Assembly: GCA_014360155.1 (NCBI GenBank)
Contig: JACIYB010000003.1
Coordinates: 1 to 42,275 of the forward strand
DNA length: 42,275 nt
DNA from: Syntrophomonadaceae bacterium
Lineage (GTDB): Bacteria; Bacillota; Syntrophomonadia; Syntrophomonadales; Syntrophomonadaceae
Reading direction: 5' to 3'
Part shown: positions 1-11,754 of the stretch, in pieces
Position numbering within the stretch: position 1 is the first letter of the stretch
How the letters are laid out: each line of letters begins with the position of its first letter
Notes under the pieces: model-generated
What the model was told of the DNA's origin: nothing
The model's input: the letters and a program-made list of their open reading frames with translations, nothing else
Databases searched by the model: none
Program-made: the position numbers and the translations under genes

Positions 1-393
1 CTCCGAGCGTTCAGGATTTCTCTGAATAAATTCCGCAGGAGAAATATAAGCCTGACAGGTATAAATATCATCAGATAAGTCTGCATTTAAGGGGTATTTA
101 GCCCCTTCTATTATCTTTCTTATCGCATACGTTCTGGCACATACAGCTTGCGCTTTTAAAGCCTCTATTTCAAATGAAGCCGGCATTTCTGCTGCTACCG
201 TCCCAACAACATATTCTTCCAGTTTAAGTTCTATAATCTTGTTTTGCTGCTTAAGATACAGAGTAATGAAAGGTTCTTCCGCTGCTTCTTTGTCCGCGGG
301 CAAAAAAAAGATTTTAACAATAACTCCCACAAAAACTGCCGCTGCCACACTTAAAAATAAAAGCTTTTTTTTATTGAGCTTATTTTTTATCAT
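1..393 (-). CDS. spoIID: Stage II sporulation protein D (SpoIID), N-terminal part, truncated by left window edge
   Basis: Manual translation from ATG at 391-393: MIKNKLNKKKLLFLSVAAAVFVGVIVKIFFLP...LEEYVVGTVAAEMPASFEIEALKAQAVCARTYAIRKI...; EYVVGTVAAEMPASFEIEALKAQAV.ARTYA is the SpoIID hallmark. Not in the ORF track because it is open to the edge. Confidence 0.93.
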   Translation of the reverse strand, partial: MIKNKLNKKKLLFLSVAAAVFVGVIVKIFFLPADKEAAEEPFITLYLKQQNKIIELKLEEYVVGTVAAEMPASFEIEALKAQAVCARTYAIRKIIEGAKYPLNADLSDDIYTCQAYISPAEFIQRNPERSE

Positions 394-401
394 ATCCAAT
401 A

Positions 402-445
402 AATATTAAAGAAACATGGTTTTCATACCATGTTTCTTTAATATT
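402..445. repeat. Perfect 18-bp inverted repeat with 8-nt loop between ywmB and spoIID (possible terminator or operator)
   Basis: AATATTAAAGAAACATGG / TTTTCATA / CCATGTTTCTTTAATATT, exact complementarity. Confidence 0.85.
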
Positions 446-474
446 CCCACCTGATATGCGCTGAATGTTCTTAA

Positions 475-1218
475 TCAGTAATCACCCAGAATTAAAGGAG
501 AGCCTATATAAACGTAGGTTTTCTGTTTTGCAGAATCAGTCCTCACCGCTGTCTGAACATTATATCTTTTCTTGCCAACCTCTACAGGTGAAACGGTTTC
601 CTCCAATATTTTGCTATACCCAGTTATGCTGGTAACTTTCCCGTCCCTGTAAACCTCCAGTTTTTCAGCATCTAAGTTCTTCAGAATAATATCCAATATT
701 TTTTCTTGGGACTGATAATCGACAACACTGTTAATTGCCCCGGTATACAGATAATAGTAATTCCAGCGTAAACCTTCCATCTGTCTCAGTTTTTCTTCCA
801 GCTCATATAATTTACAATCTTTGTCGCCGGATATGAATGTTAAAACAGCATACGTTTTTTCAAAATCATTTTCAGCCTGCAAGATAACCTGATATTTTTC
901 ATGGGAATCGCCGGCACTGCAGCTGATGCTAATTTCTTTTCCAGTTTTTTTATAGACAAATTTTTCAGGGTTCACCTTCAGTCCTAAAACCTGCAATATA
1001 TCTAGCATAATTAATTCCAACTCTCTTGCAGATGCAACTCTGCCTATCTCTGCCCAGCAATCCACACGAGATTCAAGGGGAACTGCGCTGATAGAAGAAA
1101 AAGATAAGTAATACGGTGATTTGTTATCAATATGTTTTCCCAGGGAATAATCAACGCTATAATTACCGATTGAACACAGAGCAGCAAAAATTATGATATA
1201 CAGCAGAAGTTTTTTCAA
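475..1218 (-). CDS. ywmB: YwmB-like protein (secreted/membrane-anchored)
   Basis: N-terminal hydrophobic segment, size and position next to spoIID downstream of the atp operon. ORF track starts at 1275; TTG at 1216-1218 (LKKLLLYIIIF) with upstream GGGAGGG looks like the better start. Confidence 0.65.
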   Translation of the reverse strand: MKKLLLYIIIFAALCSIGNYSVDYSLGKHIDNKSPYYLSFSSISAVPLESRVDCWAEIGRVASARELELIMLDILQVLGLKVNPEKFVYKKTGKEISISCSAGDSHEKYQVILQAENDFEKTYAVLTFISGDKDCKLYELEEKLRQMEGLRWNYYYLYTGAINSVVDYQSQEKILDIILKNLDAEKLEVYRDGKVTSITGYSKILEETVSPVEVGKKRYNVQTAVRTDSAKQKTYVYIGSPLILGDY

Positions 1219-1303
1219 AAAATACCCTCCCTGTCCTGCTTCACTGCCAGCTGTAGTAATTACTATTTTTACCATAATTGCTGCTGTTTATTCCCAACAG
1301 GCA

Positions 1304-1330
1304 TAAAAAAACCTGACTTCTGTCAGGTTA
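1304..1330 (-). terminator. Rho-independent terminator (minus strand)
   Basis: On minus strand AACCTGACAGAAGTCAGGTTTTTTTATG: 8-bp stem, short loop, T-run. Confidence 0.75.
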
Positions 1331-1353
1331 AATTAATGCGAAAATAACCTCCC

Positions 1354-1436
1354 GGGGATGAAGGCTTAAGGTCGGCGCTGGGAGATAAAAGCGTTAGATC
1401 GCGTTTAAAGCAGTTATGGCCTGTGAGTATGAGGGG
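1354..1436. repeat. Left-half copy of repeat family B
   Basis: GGGGATGAAGGCTTAAGGTCGGCGCTGGGAGATAAAAGCGTTAGATCGCGTTTAAA closely matches 17195-17250. Confidence 0.7.
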
Positions 1437-1676
1437 TTAGTCAATCTTTTCGGGAATATCCTCTTTCTCGTTCTTATCATCAACATAATCTTGCTCCTGC
1501 AACTCCAGCATCAGCTGCTGCACATACGCTTCCTTCTGCCGCTTAGCTGCAAGAGCCTTCTTCTCAAATTTAATTAACTGCCGCCAAATTATAACAGCAA
1601 AAAATATTGTACTGATAAACACAATAGCAATTAGAATAAGAAACGATAAACGCAAAGCTGAGCCTCCTTTTTCCAC
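1437..1676 (-). CDS. Small single-TM protein with charged C-terminal tail
   Basis: ORF with N-terminal TM and charged tail; SD-like GGAGG region upstream. Confidence 0.5.
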   Translation of the reverse strand: MEKGGSALRLSFLILIAIVFISTIFFAVIIWRQLIKFEKKALAAKRQKEAYVQQLMLELQEQDYVDDKNEKEDIPEKID

Positions 1677-1687
1677 AGGGGGAAAGT

Positions 1688-1900
1688 TTAGCTGTTATCC
1701 TCGTTTCTGCTATCCTTATATTTATGTCTATCCAGCCATTCTTTTCTCTTTATGGCTCTTTTTTCTCTTGCTTTTTTCCTTGCTTCCTTCCCTTTCTCTT
1801 CTATTTTGATTGTTGTTTGCCACAGCATCAAATACAATAAACCTTTTATTAGATAATAAATCAGGGTAACTATGATAAGAACTTTTAATATATCATTCAC
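1688..1900 (-). CDS. Small single-TM protein with Lys/Arg-rich tail
   Basis: ORF MNDILKVLIIVTLIYYLIKGLLYLML...KARKKAREKRAIKRKEW; adjacent to another small TM ORF. Confidence 0.5.
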   Translation of the reverse strand: MNDILKVLIIVTLIYYLIKGLLYLMLWQTTIKIEEKGKEARKKAREKRAIKRKEWLDRHKYKDSRNEDNS

Positions 1901-1969
1901 AGCCGGTATTTTTAAAAAGTTCCTCCTCCCTCATTATATATAATATTATAATATATTTTATTGTATTAT

Positions 1970-2103
1970 TGATTCCACCGCTGAAAGACATATTCTGCTA
2001 TCATCGACAACAGATATTCGCCGCCAGACTCGTGCATAGGTAACAAGCTCCTGCACATTTTTACATTCAAATATAGCAACTTAAAGTTTCTGCAAGGAAA
2101 TTA
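1970..2103. mobile_element. Diverged copy (A1) of MITE-like repeat family A
   Basis: Left end TGATTCCACCGCTGAAAG.CATA.TCTGCT and right end CAAGCTCCTGCACATTTTTACATTCAA...TTAAAGTTTCTGCAAGGAAATTA align to 37790-38044; flanked by TTAT on both sides. Confidence 0.65.
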
Positions 2104-2132
2104 TTATTTTATAAAAAAATAAAAATGACCTA

Positions 2133-2166
2133 AAGCCGGAAGGTATTAGTCAGAACCCTCCGGCTT
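2133..2166 (-). terminator. Rho-independent terminator after atpC
   Basis: Minus strand AAGCCGGAGGG...CCTTCCGGCTT followed by T-rich tract, immediately downstream of the atpC stop. Confidence 0.8.
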
Positions 2167-2192
2167 CAGACTTCAAAACTGTGATAATAAAT

Positions 2193-2609
2193 TTAGCCTT
2201 CTAGAGCGTCCGCCGCCTTTAACCGTGCAATAGCCCTCTTCAATGCTGCTTCAGCGCGGATATGGCTTATAGTCTCATCGCGCTGCGCTAATCTCCTCTC
2301 AGCTCTTTCCTTAGCCGCTTTAGCACGAGCTATGTCGATATGATCAGCATGCTCAGCCGTCTCCGCCAGTACCCGAGCTACATTGTCTAGAATTTCAACA
2401 AAACCCCCGCTTAATGCCATCTTCCTCTGGGTGCCGTCCTGATTTTTATAACGAAGAACACCGATATTTAATGCTGCAACCAGTGGAGCATGGTTTTTCA
2501 TTACACCTAACTCACCTTCAACAGCGGGAAAAACCGCAAGCTGAACCTCATCTCTAAGGACTATACGCTCAGGAGTTACTACTTCTAGCATGAAGGTGCT
2601 TTCTGACAT
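2193..2609 (-). CDS. atpC: ATP synthase epsilon subunit
   Basis: MLEVVTPERIVL...VFPAVEGELGVMKNHAPLVAAL; operon position. Confidence 0.97.
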   Translation of the reverse strand: MSESTFMLEVVTPERIVLRDEVQLAVFPAVEGELGVMKNHAPLVAALNIGVLRYKNQDGTQRKMALSGGFVEILDNVARVLAETAEHADHIDIARAKAAKERAERRLAQRDETISHIRAEAALKRAIARLKAADALEG

Positions 2610-2612
2610 AGA

Positions 2613-4046
<1,434 letters not shown>

Positions 4047-4934
4047 CTACTTTCCTCCTTTTTTAAGAGCTTCGGCGCCTCCAACAATATCCAAGATTTC
4101 ATCGGTTATTGCCGCCTGTCTAGCCTTGTTCATCTCCAATGTCAAGGTCTCTATCAGCTCCGCAGCATTGTCAGTTGCGTTGCTCATAGCTGTCATCCTG
4201 GCTCCGTGTTCACTTGCCTTTGCCTCTAGCATGGCATGGTGAATTTGGCTGCCAATATACCTCGGCACTAGAGTATAAAGTATCTGGTCAGCACTTGGCT
4301 CATAAATGTAATCTATATGTTCTTCTTCTGATACTTCTTCTTTTTCAGGCGGTTCCAGAGGCAGTATTTTAGTAACCGTGGGAATCTGTCTCAAAGCATT
4401 GACAAAGCGCGCATACACCAGGTAAACCTCGTCTAACTCTCCATTTTCATAGGCACTGATAACATATTCCCCTATTTCCCTGGCATCAGCATAGCTGACA
4501 TTATCCCCAAGGTTTATGAATTCGGCATCTAGATAGTTAGTGCGCTTGCGATAGAAATCCCGTGCTTTTCTCCCTACAGCTACAATACCGTATTCAACAT
4601 TCCGTTCATCTTCAGCTATAGCCGTATTAGTGGTTCGTATTATATTGCTGTTATAGGCTCCACACAGTCCCCGGTCAGCAGTAACTACTACATAGCCAAT
4701 TTTACGCACTTCATCTCGCTTCTCCAGGAGTGGATGACTCACGTCTTCAGCTACTGCTGCAAGCCTAGCAAGGGTTTCCTGAAGTGTTTCAGTATAAGGC
4801 CTTGAAGCTTCAGCATTCTCCTGTGCTCGGCGCAACTTGGCAGCCGCAACCATTTTCATAGCCTTTGTAATCTGCTGCGTATTTCTTACACTGGCTATCC
4901 TACGCTTGTATTCTCTTACACCTGCTCCTGCCAT
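4047..4934 (-). CDS. atpG: ATP synthase gamma subunit
   Basis: REYKRRIASVRNTQQITKAMKMVAAAKLRRAQ; C-terminal NATDNAAELI. Confidence 0.98.
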   Translation of the reverse strand: MAGAGVREYKRRIASVRNTQQITKAMKMVAAAKLRRAQENAEASRPYTETLQETLARLAAVAEDVSHPLLEKRDEVRKIGYVVVTADRGLCGAYNSNIIRTTNTAIAEDERNVEYGIVAVGRKARDFYRKRTNYLDAEFINLGDNVSYADAREIGEYVISAYENGELDEVYLVYARFVNALRQIPTVTKILPLEPPEKEEVSEEEHIDYIYEPSADQILYTLVPRYIGSQIHHAMLEAKASEHGARMTAMSNATDNAAELIETLTLEMNKARQAAITDEILDIVGGAEALKKGGK

Positions 4935-4947
4935 TGAAATTCACCAC

Positions 4948-6462
<1,515 letters not shown>

Positions 6463-6485
6463 TTATGTGCTCACCCCTATCACTA

Positions 6486-7034
6486 TTAACTTATCTTTGC
6501 TTGTTTTAGTTTTTCTTTCAATATTTCTAGCTTTTTGGTAACGGTACCATCAATAATCTGGTCTCCTATTCGTATCTTTACCCCACCCAAAAGTGAGGGA
6601 TCGACCGTTGGCTTGAGCTGTACCGTTTTACCAGTAGTGGCCGAAAGTGCTTCACTAAGGCTTTTGATTTCTTCATCGGATATTTCCTGGGCAGAAACCA
6701 ATTCCGCTTTGGTTATATTCCTTGCTTCATCAGCCAGTAGTTTATATTCCTCAGCAATAAGCCCGATGTATGATTCACGCCTTTTGTCGATTATCAGCAA
6801 CAAGAAGTTCAAGGTAGTTTGAGAAATACGTTCGGCAAATATTTTGCGAACAACCTCTTTCTTTTCTTTTGCTGGAATTAATAGATGACCGAAATATTCT
6901 TTCAAGTTCTCCACTTCATCTATTACTTGTACTACATACTCTAATTCTTGCTGATAATCCTCAATTTTTTGGGCACCTTGGGCAATGCCGAAGAACGCTT
7001 CTGCATAACGCCTGGCAACGCTCTTATTTAACAT
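6486..7034 (-). CDS. atpH: ATP synthase delta subunit
   Basis: VARRYAEAFFGIAQ..., GGVKIRIGDQIIDGTV; overlaps the atpF end. Confidence 0.95.
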   Translation of the reverse strand: MLNKSVARRYAEAFFGIAQGAQKIEDYQQELEYVVQVIDEVENLKEYFGHLLIPAKEKKEVVRKIFAERISQTTLNFLLLIIDKRRESYIGLIAEEYKLLADEARNITKAELVSAQEISDEEIKSLSEALSATTGKTVQLKPTVDPSLLGGVKIRIGDQIIDGTVTKKLEILKEKLKQAKIS

Positions 7035-7657
7035 AACAAATCGCCCGCCTCATCAACAAATTGCTTGACCATATTTTTATGGTCAGCTTCAGTAATAGCC
7101 CTGCCTAGTACTTTCTCAGCAGCCATTATAGCCAGCGAAGCAGCCGTGTCCCTTATTTCTGCCTTGGCCTGTTCAGTAGCAGCCTCAATTTCTGCAGTAG
7201 CTCTTGCTTTCATATTTGCTGCATCTTCGTTGGCCCTGGCTAAGATTTCATTCTTGGCATCCTCGGCAGCCTTGGTCGCACGCGCCACTATATCCTGGGC
7301 CTCCTGACGAGAATTTGCCAAGTTAGCCTGAGCCTCTTTCCGCATTTCTTCCACTTCTGCTTTAACTTCTTCTGCATGTTTTAGAGAGCTTTCAATAGTC
7401 GTTGAGCGTTTTTCCAACATTTCGTTTATCGGGTTATAAGCAAACTTGTACAATAAAGCTAACAATATAAAAAAGTTAACTGCCGTCCAGCCAACAACGT
7501 AAAGGTTACCGAATGCAGGGGTTCTCCCTTCGGGTCGTGCAATAGGCATATCCCCTCCGTGTCCTGATGATGCCAGACAACAGGTTGCAAAACCCATTAT
7601 TATCATCATGGCCAGAAAAAGGACCAATGGCAAGAAAACCCTTCTGTTCCTTTTCAC
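7028..7657 (-). CDS. atpF: ATP synthase b subunit, with N-terminal signal-like extension
   Basis: NFFILLALLYKFAYNPINEMLEKR TM plus coiled-coil b stalk; start GTG 7657, alternative ATG at 7549. Confidence 0.95.
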   Translation of the reverse strand: MKRNRRVFLPLVLFLAMMIIMGFATCCLASSGHGGDMPIARPEGRTPAFGNLYVVGWTAVNFFILLALLYKFAYNPINEMLEKRSTTIESSLKHAEEVKAEVEEMRKEAQANLANSRQEAQDIVARATKAAEDAKNEILARANEDAANMKARATAEIEAATEQAKAEIRDTAASLAIMAAEKVLGRAITEADHKNMVKQFVDEAGDLLC

Positions 7658-7667
7658 AGATGTGCTA

Positions 7668-7748
7668 CCCCCAATCTAGAACAATTAGTATTTGGGGCGA
7701 TAGAACTTTCACTCTACCCTTAACATCTCGATATCCGTTCTACCGCCC
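7668..7748 (-). promoter_or_regulatory. Candidate mutually exclusive hairpins in the atpE-atpF intercistronic region
   Basis: Arms 7695-7706 (GGGCGATAGAAC) / 7737-7748 (GTTCTACCGCCC), and alternative 7669-7674 (CCCCAA) / 7692-7697 (TTGGGG) covering the G-rich SD-like region of atpF. Confidence 0.4.
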
Positions 7749-7780
7749 ACAAAACCCAAGTTGATTGTATAATCCTAATC

Positions 7781-7999
7781 TTACGCTTTCCCAACCAGCA
7801 TGAACGCAATGAGTAGACCATAAATAGTCAGGGTTTCAATAAAAGCTAAGGTTATGAAGAGAAGAGTTCTTACATCCCCTCCAACTTCAGGCTGCCTTGC
7901 GATAGCTTCAAAAGCTTTACCTCCAGCAAGACCCATTCCTATACCGCCGCCAAAACCGGCGATTGATACAGCTATACCAGCACCTAATGCTACGCCCAT
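7781..7999 (-). CDS. atpE: ATP synthase c subunit
   Basis: GIAVSIAGFGGGIGMGLAGGKAFEAIARQPEVGGD...AFIETLTIYGLLIAFML. ORF-track start (8017) is a GTG whose first codons encode the AAAGGAGGG SD; ATG at 7997-7999 preferred. Confidence 0.97.
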   Translation of the reverse strand: MGVALGAGIAVSIAGFGGGIGMGLAGGKAFEAIARQPEVGGDVRTLLFITLAFIETLTIYGLLIAFMLVGKA

Positions 8000-8086
8000 C
8001 TTTTTCCCTCCTTTCACGCTCTAATATCTTATACAAATGGAGTATGACTTATAGAAATATACAACCTATTTTATTAATGACTTTTA

Positions 8087-8770
8087 TTAATGCCCTTCTC
8101 CTGTTGCAGCAGCTATGTAGCTGGCAGACAAAATAGTAAAAACTATGGCCTGGATAGCACCTAACAGCAAGCTCAATCCCATCAAGGCTGTAGGAACAAC
8201 AAATGGAACCATAAACAGCATATATGCCAGGATCATCTCCTCACCGAAAATATTCCCGAATAGACGGACGGTGAGGGACAGCGGATGCGCTAGTTCTTCA
8301 ATTATATTCAATGGTAGCATTAGCGGGCTGGGACTTATAAAATGTCCCAAGTAATGTCCTCCGTGCTCTTTAAAACCTGCAACTTGTACCGAAAACGCGG
8401 TTATTAGAGCCAGAGTAGCCGTAACATTCCAGTTACTTGTGGGAGGCTGAAAGCCTTCGATGTGGGAAGCTCCGGGAATAAGACCACTGTAGTTGCTTAT
8501 TAGAATAAACAGGAAAAACCCAGTAAGCAATGGGGCCCATTTTTTAGCCACATGTTCTTTATCCATTAATTGGGTAAAGAACTCATAAGTCCATATAATT
8601 ATCATTTCAAAAGCATTTTGTAAGCCGCGCGGAACCATCTGCATATTTCGCGTGGCAAAAAACCCAATAATCCCAATTAAAGCAATGATAACCCACTCAG
8701 TAACGACCAAATGATCAACCGGGATCGGACCAAGATGAAAATAGGTACTATCCCACATGCCAAATATCAT
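8087..8770 (-). CDS. atpB: ATP synthase a subunit
   Basis: LAHPLSLTVRLFGNIFGEEMI with the conserved Arg; multi-TM. Confidence 0.97.
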   Translation of the reverse strand: MIFGMWDSTYFHLGPIPVDHLVVTEWVIIALIGIIGFFATRNMQMVPRGLQNAFEMIIIWTYEFFTQLMDKEHVAKKWAPLLTGFFLFILISNYSGLIPGASHIEGFQPPTSNWNVTATLALITAFSVQVAGFKEHGGHYLGHFISPSPLMLPLNIIEELAHPLSLTVRLFGNIFGEEMILAYMLFMVPFVVPTALMGLSLLLGAIQAIVFTILSASYIAAATGEGH

Positions 8771-8917
8771 ATCTCTCTCCCCCCCTTCTCTCTGTAAATT
8801 AACATATAACCTCGGTTTCGTCGTTTTCTCCAGCCCTTGTTCTCAGGCTGGACACGCAAAAACCCCTTCCAAAACTATTTTAAAACCAGTTTCGGATACA
8901 ATCGGGATTTAATATAA

Positions 8918-9172
8918 TTATCCCTTGTCGTCTTCGGTATCCTTTTCAGGAAGAGTTGGTTTTTTGTTATCCATGGCTTTCTCCCACATAGCCTTGATAC
9001 CTGCAGCAATACCAAGCAGAAATCCTGCTACACTAAGCCATGGTTCAGTATCGAATTTACCATCTAACCATCTTCCTCCAAAATAGCCTAGAGCTACTGC
9101 CGCAACGACTGTTGTAGCAAGGTTTATTGCGTCACTGAGTAATCTCACCCAACTTTTTTTCTGTTGAGCCAT
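8918..9172 (-). CDS. AtpZ/AtpI-like two-TM protein of the ATP synthase operon
   Basis: SDAINLATTVVAAVALGYFGGRWLDGKFDTEPWLSVAGFLLGIAAGIKAMW; first gene of the atp operon. Confidence 0.85.
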   Translation of the reverse strand: MAQQKKSWVRLLSDAINLATTVVAAVALGYFGGRWLDGKFDTEPWLSVAGFLLGIAAGIKAMWEKAMDNKKPTLPEKDTEDDKG

Positions 9173-9447
9173 AATTCACAAACTCACACCTTCACCAACT
9201 CCAAGATTTACGGATACCTCCTTTTCCTATTTCGTCATATATTAGCAAAATCCTTTTTTTATTTTTAATAAAATTTTGGTTAATTACCTGAAGTAATTTT
9301 ACGTTAATGGCAAAAAATTGCATAAAACGTCTTTCTGCCTTTTTTTGTTGAGATTTTCCTTTATAAAAATATTTTATTCGGGAAAATGCGATAAAAACCC
9401 TTTGTAAAAAAATGTTTTAGCGGTATTTTTTTATCGACAAGTTTTGA

Positions 9448-9759
9448 CTAACGGACTAGGTATCCTTTGTTTTCAAGTTTTTCCAAATGATCCCTCAAAA
9501 GATCCTCGATATCTATCCCAAATTCTTCTTCCATAACAAACATCATAGTTACCGCTGTCTGCGCCACATCCAGCAGTTCTCGCGCGATCTCGGAAACTAT
9601 AGTTTTTTCATCTACATAAATCTTCTCCCCGCTCATACTGCGGTACTTGCCGATAACCCGTGCTAACTCACCGGCTTCTTCCATCAGCTTCAATGTCGTC
9701 GATTCCAAAGTAGGCTCTAGCCTGTTCAATTTCGGCAATGAAAGGGTCTTAATGTCCAT
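9448..9759 (-). CDS. MazG-like nucleotide pyrophosphohydrolase family protein
   Basis: LKLMEEAGELARVIGKY...EIARELLDVAQTAV; internal ATG at 9759 preferred over track start 9801. Confidence 0.8.
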   Translation of the reverse strand: MDIKTLSLPKLNRLEPTLESTTLKLMEEAGELARVIGKYRSMSGEKIYVDEKTIVSEIARELLDVAQTAVTMMFVMEEEFGIDIEDLLRDHLEKLENKGYLVR

Positions 9760-9878
9760 GCAAATTCTCCGTTTCCAAGCTCTGAACAACAAAATGACCA
9801 ATTAAAAACTGATACTGTCCGTTTTCTTTTTTACCAAAGGTATATTCTCTCTGCCCCATGTCTGCAGAGCACAATTGC

Positions 9879-9948
9879 CTCACCCTTTAGCCCACCAGTG
9901 AAAGTTAAGACAGGACCCGAGCGTTCTTAAGCCTTCAGCCCCTTCCCC
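9879..9948. repeat. Right-half copy of repeat family B
   Basis: CCTCACCCTTTAGCCCACCAGTGAAAGTTAAGACAGGACCCGAGCGTTCTTAAGCCTTCAGCCCC closely matches 17281-17346. Confidence 0.75.
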
Positions 9949-10011
9949 ATTCCCAGCAGTCATGGCCTTTATATTTTTATATTAATCTCTAATTGCTTTT
10001 TAAGTTTATAT

Positions 10012-10476
10012 CTAACCTTTGTTAATTTCTTTAAGCACAACTTCTATTCCTGCTTCTTGCATAAATTTTAACGCTATATCGTCATCAAAATTTCCCAAAT
10101 GAACAACCTTGATTATTCCTGCATTTATTATCATCCGGGCACAAATAATGCAGGGCTGATTTGTGCAATAAAGTACAGAGCCTTCAGTTGCTGCCCCGTA
10201 ATATGCAGCATTAATTATAGCGTTTTGTTCTGCATGTACCCCCCTGCACAGCTCATATCTTTGCCCCGAAGGAATTCCTTGCTTTTCGCGCAGGCACCCT
10301 ATATCCAGACAGTGCCTCAAACCCCTCGGCGCTCCATTATAACCAGTCGCTATTATCCTTTCGTTTTTTACCAGTACCGCTCCTACATTTCTGCGCAAAC
10401 ACGTAGAACGGGTGGCTACCAACTCTGCAAGTTGTAGAAAATACTGGTCCCAATCGGGTCTTTCCCCAACCATCAT
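10012..10476 (-). CDS. dCMP deaminase / ComEB-like cytidine-deoxycytidylate deaminase
   Basis: GVHAEQNAIINAA and TNQPCIICARMIINAGI zinc-binding motifs; TGYNGAPRG. Confidence 0.92.
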   Translation of the reverse strand: MMVGERPDWDQYFLQLAELVATRSTCLRRNVGAVLVKNERIIATGYNGAPRGLRHCLDIGCLREKQGIPSGQRYELCRGVHAEQNAIINAAYYGAATEGSVLYCTNQPCIICARMIINAGIIKVVHLGNFDDDIALKFMQEAGIEVVLKEINKG

Positions 10477-10497
10477 CAGCCCCTTATCTTACCTTAC

Positions 10498-11748
10498 TTA
10501 TATTTCGTAAAGAGGATATTTATTACATAATTCATTCACAATCCCCTTAGCTTCCTCAATTTTATCCTCATTGCCCGGATTTCTAAGCGCCGTAGTTATC
10601 GCCTGCGCTATTTTTTTCATATCATCTCCTTTCATCCCCCTGCTGGTAACGGCTGGAGTTCCCAAGCGAATACCGCTGGTTACCATCGGGGATTCGGGAT
10701 CGAAAGGTATTGTGTTCTTATTAGCAGTTATATTAACCAATTCAAGTATAGCTTCAGCATCCTTGCCAGTCATCCCTAAGGGACGCACATCAATCAGCAT
10801 AAGGTGATTATCAGTCCCTCCTGATACTAACCTCAGTCCGTTTTCGGCTAACTCCGAAGCTAAAACAGATGCATTATATACTATGTCTTGCTGATATTGC
10901 TTGAATTCGTCCGATAGCGCTTCTTTAAAACATACTGCCTTAGCTGCAATCACATGCATAAGAGGCCCACCTTGTATTCCCGGGAAAACCGCACTATCAA
11001 TTTTTCGCGCCCATTCTTTGCTGCATAAAATTATTCCGCCCCTGGGGCCGCGTAATGTCTTATGGGTAGTGGAAGTTACAAAATCGGCATAAGGCACCGG
11101 ATTGGGATGTAAACCGGCTGCTATTAACCCGGCTATGTGAGCCATGTCAACAAAAAGGTATGCACCTATCTCATCTGCAATCTCTCTGAATTTTTTAAAA
11201 TCAATCACCCTGGGATAAGCACTGGCACCAGCAACAATCATTTTCGGTCTAATTTCAAGAGCTGTTTCCCTTAGCTGATCATAATCTATTGTTTCAGTTT
11301 CCCGGTTAACACCATACTCAACAAAATTAAAATATTTGCCTGATATGTTTACCCGGCTTCCATGAGTAAGATGCCCACCGTGGCTAAGGTTCATTCCCAT
11401 TATAGTGTCCCCCGGTTTTACTGCTGCAAAATAAACTGCTGTATTAGCTTGAGCACCGGAATGCGGCTGGACATTGGCATGTTCTGCTCCAAAAATTTCC
11501 TTTACCCGTTCCCTGGCCAAGTCCTCAACTATATCCACATACTCACAGCCGCCATAGTACCTTTTGCCGGGATAGCCTTCAGCATATTTATTGGTCATGA
11601 CACAACCTTGGGCTGCCATAACTGCACGGGAAACGAAATTTTCAGAAGCTATTAATTCCAGTTTATTGTTCTGCCTTATTTCTTCATTTCTTATTGCTTC
11701 AGCAACTTCCGGATCTACCGGCCTTACATACTGTTCAATATAGTCCAC
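10498..11748 (-). CDS. glyA: Serine hydroxymethyltransferase
   Basis: [28 protein letters not shown]-lysine motif. Confidence 0.98.
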   Translation of the reverse strand: MDYIEQYVRPVDPEVAEAIRNEEIRQNNKLELIASENFVSRAVMAAQGCVMTNKYAEGYPGKRYYGGCEYVDIVEDLARERVKEIFGAEHANVQPHSGAQANTAVYFAAVKPGDTIMGMNLSHGGHLTHGSRVNISGKYFNFVEYGVNRETETIDYDQLRETALEIRPKMIVAGASAYPRVIDFKKFREIADEIGAYLFVDMAHIAGLIAAGLHPNPVPYADFVTSTTHKTLRGPRGGIILCSKEWARKIDSAVFPGIQGGPLMHVIAAKAVCFKEALSDEFKQYQQDIVYNASVLASELAENGLRLVSGGTDNHLMLIDVRPLGMTGKDAEAILELVNITANKNTIPFDPESPMVTSGIRLGTPAVTSRGMKGDDMKKIAQAITTALRNPGNEDKIEEAKGIVNELCNKYPLYEI

Positions 11749-11754
11749 TATTCG

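Noticed and set aside
7781-7999. Na+-translocating ATP synthase
   Set aside because: Helix-1 Gln ligand appears replaced by Met, so the Na+ signature is incomplete.
9173-9447. Possible atp operon promoter in the AT-rich gap upstream of the AtpZ-like gene
   Set aside because: Many -10/-35-like hexamers in AT-rich DNA; none stands out enough to call a promoter.
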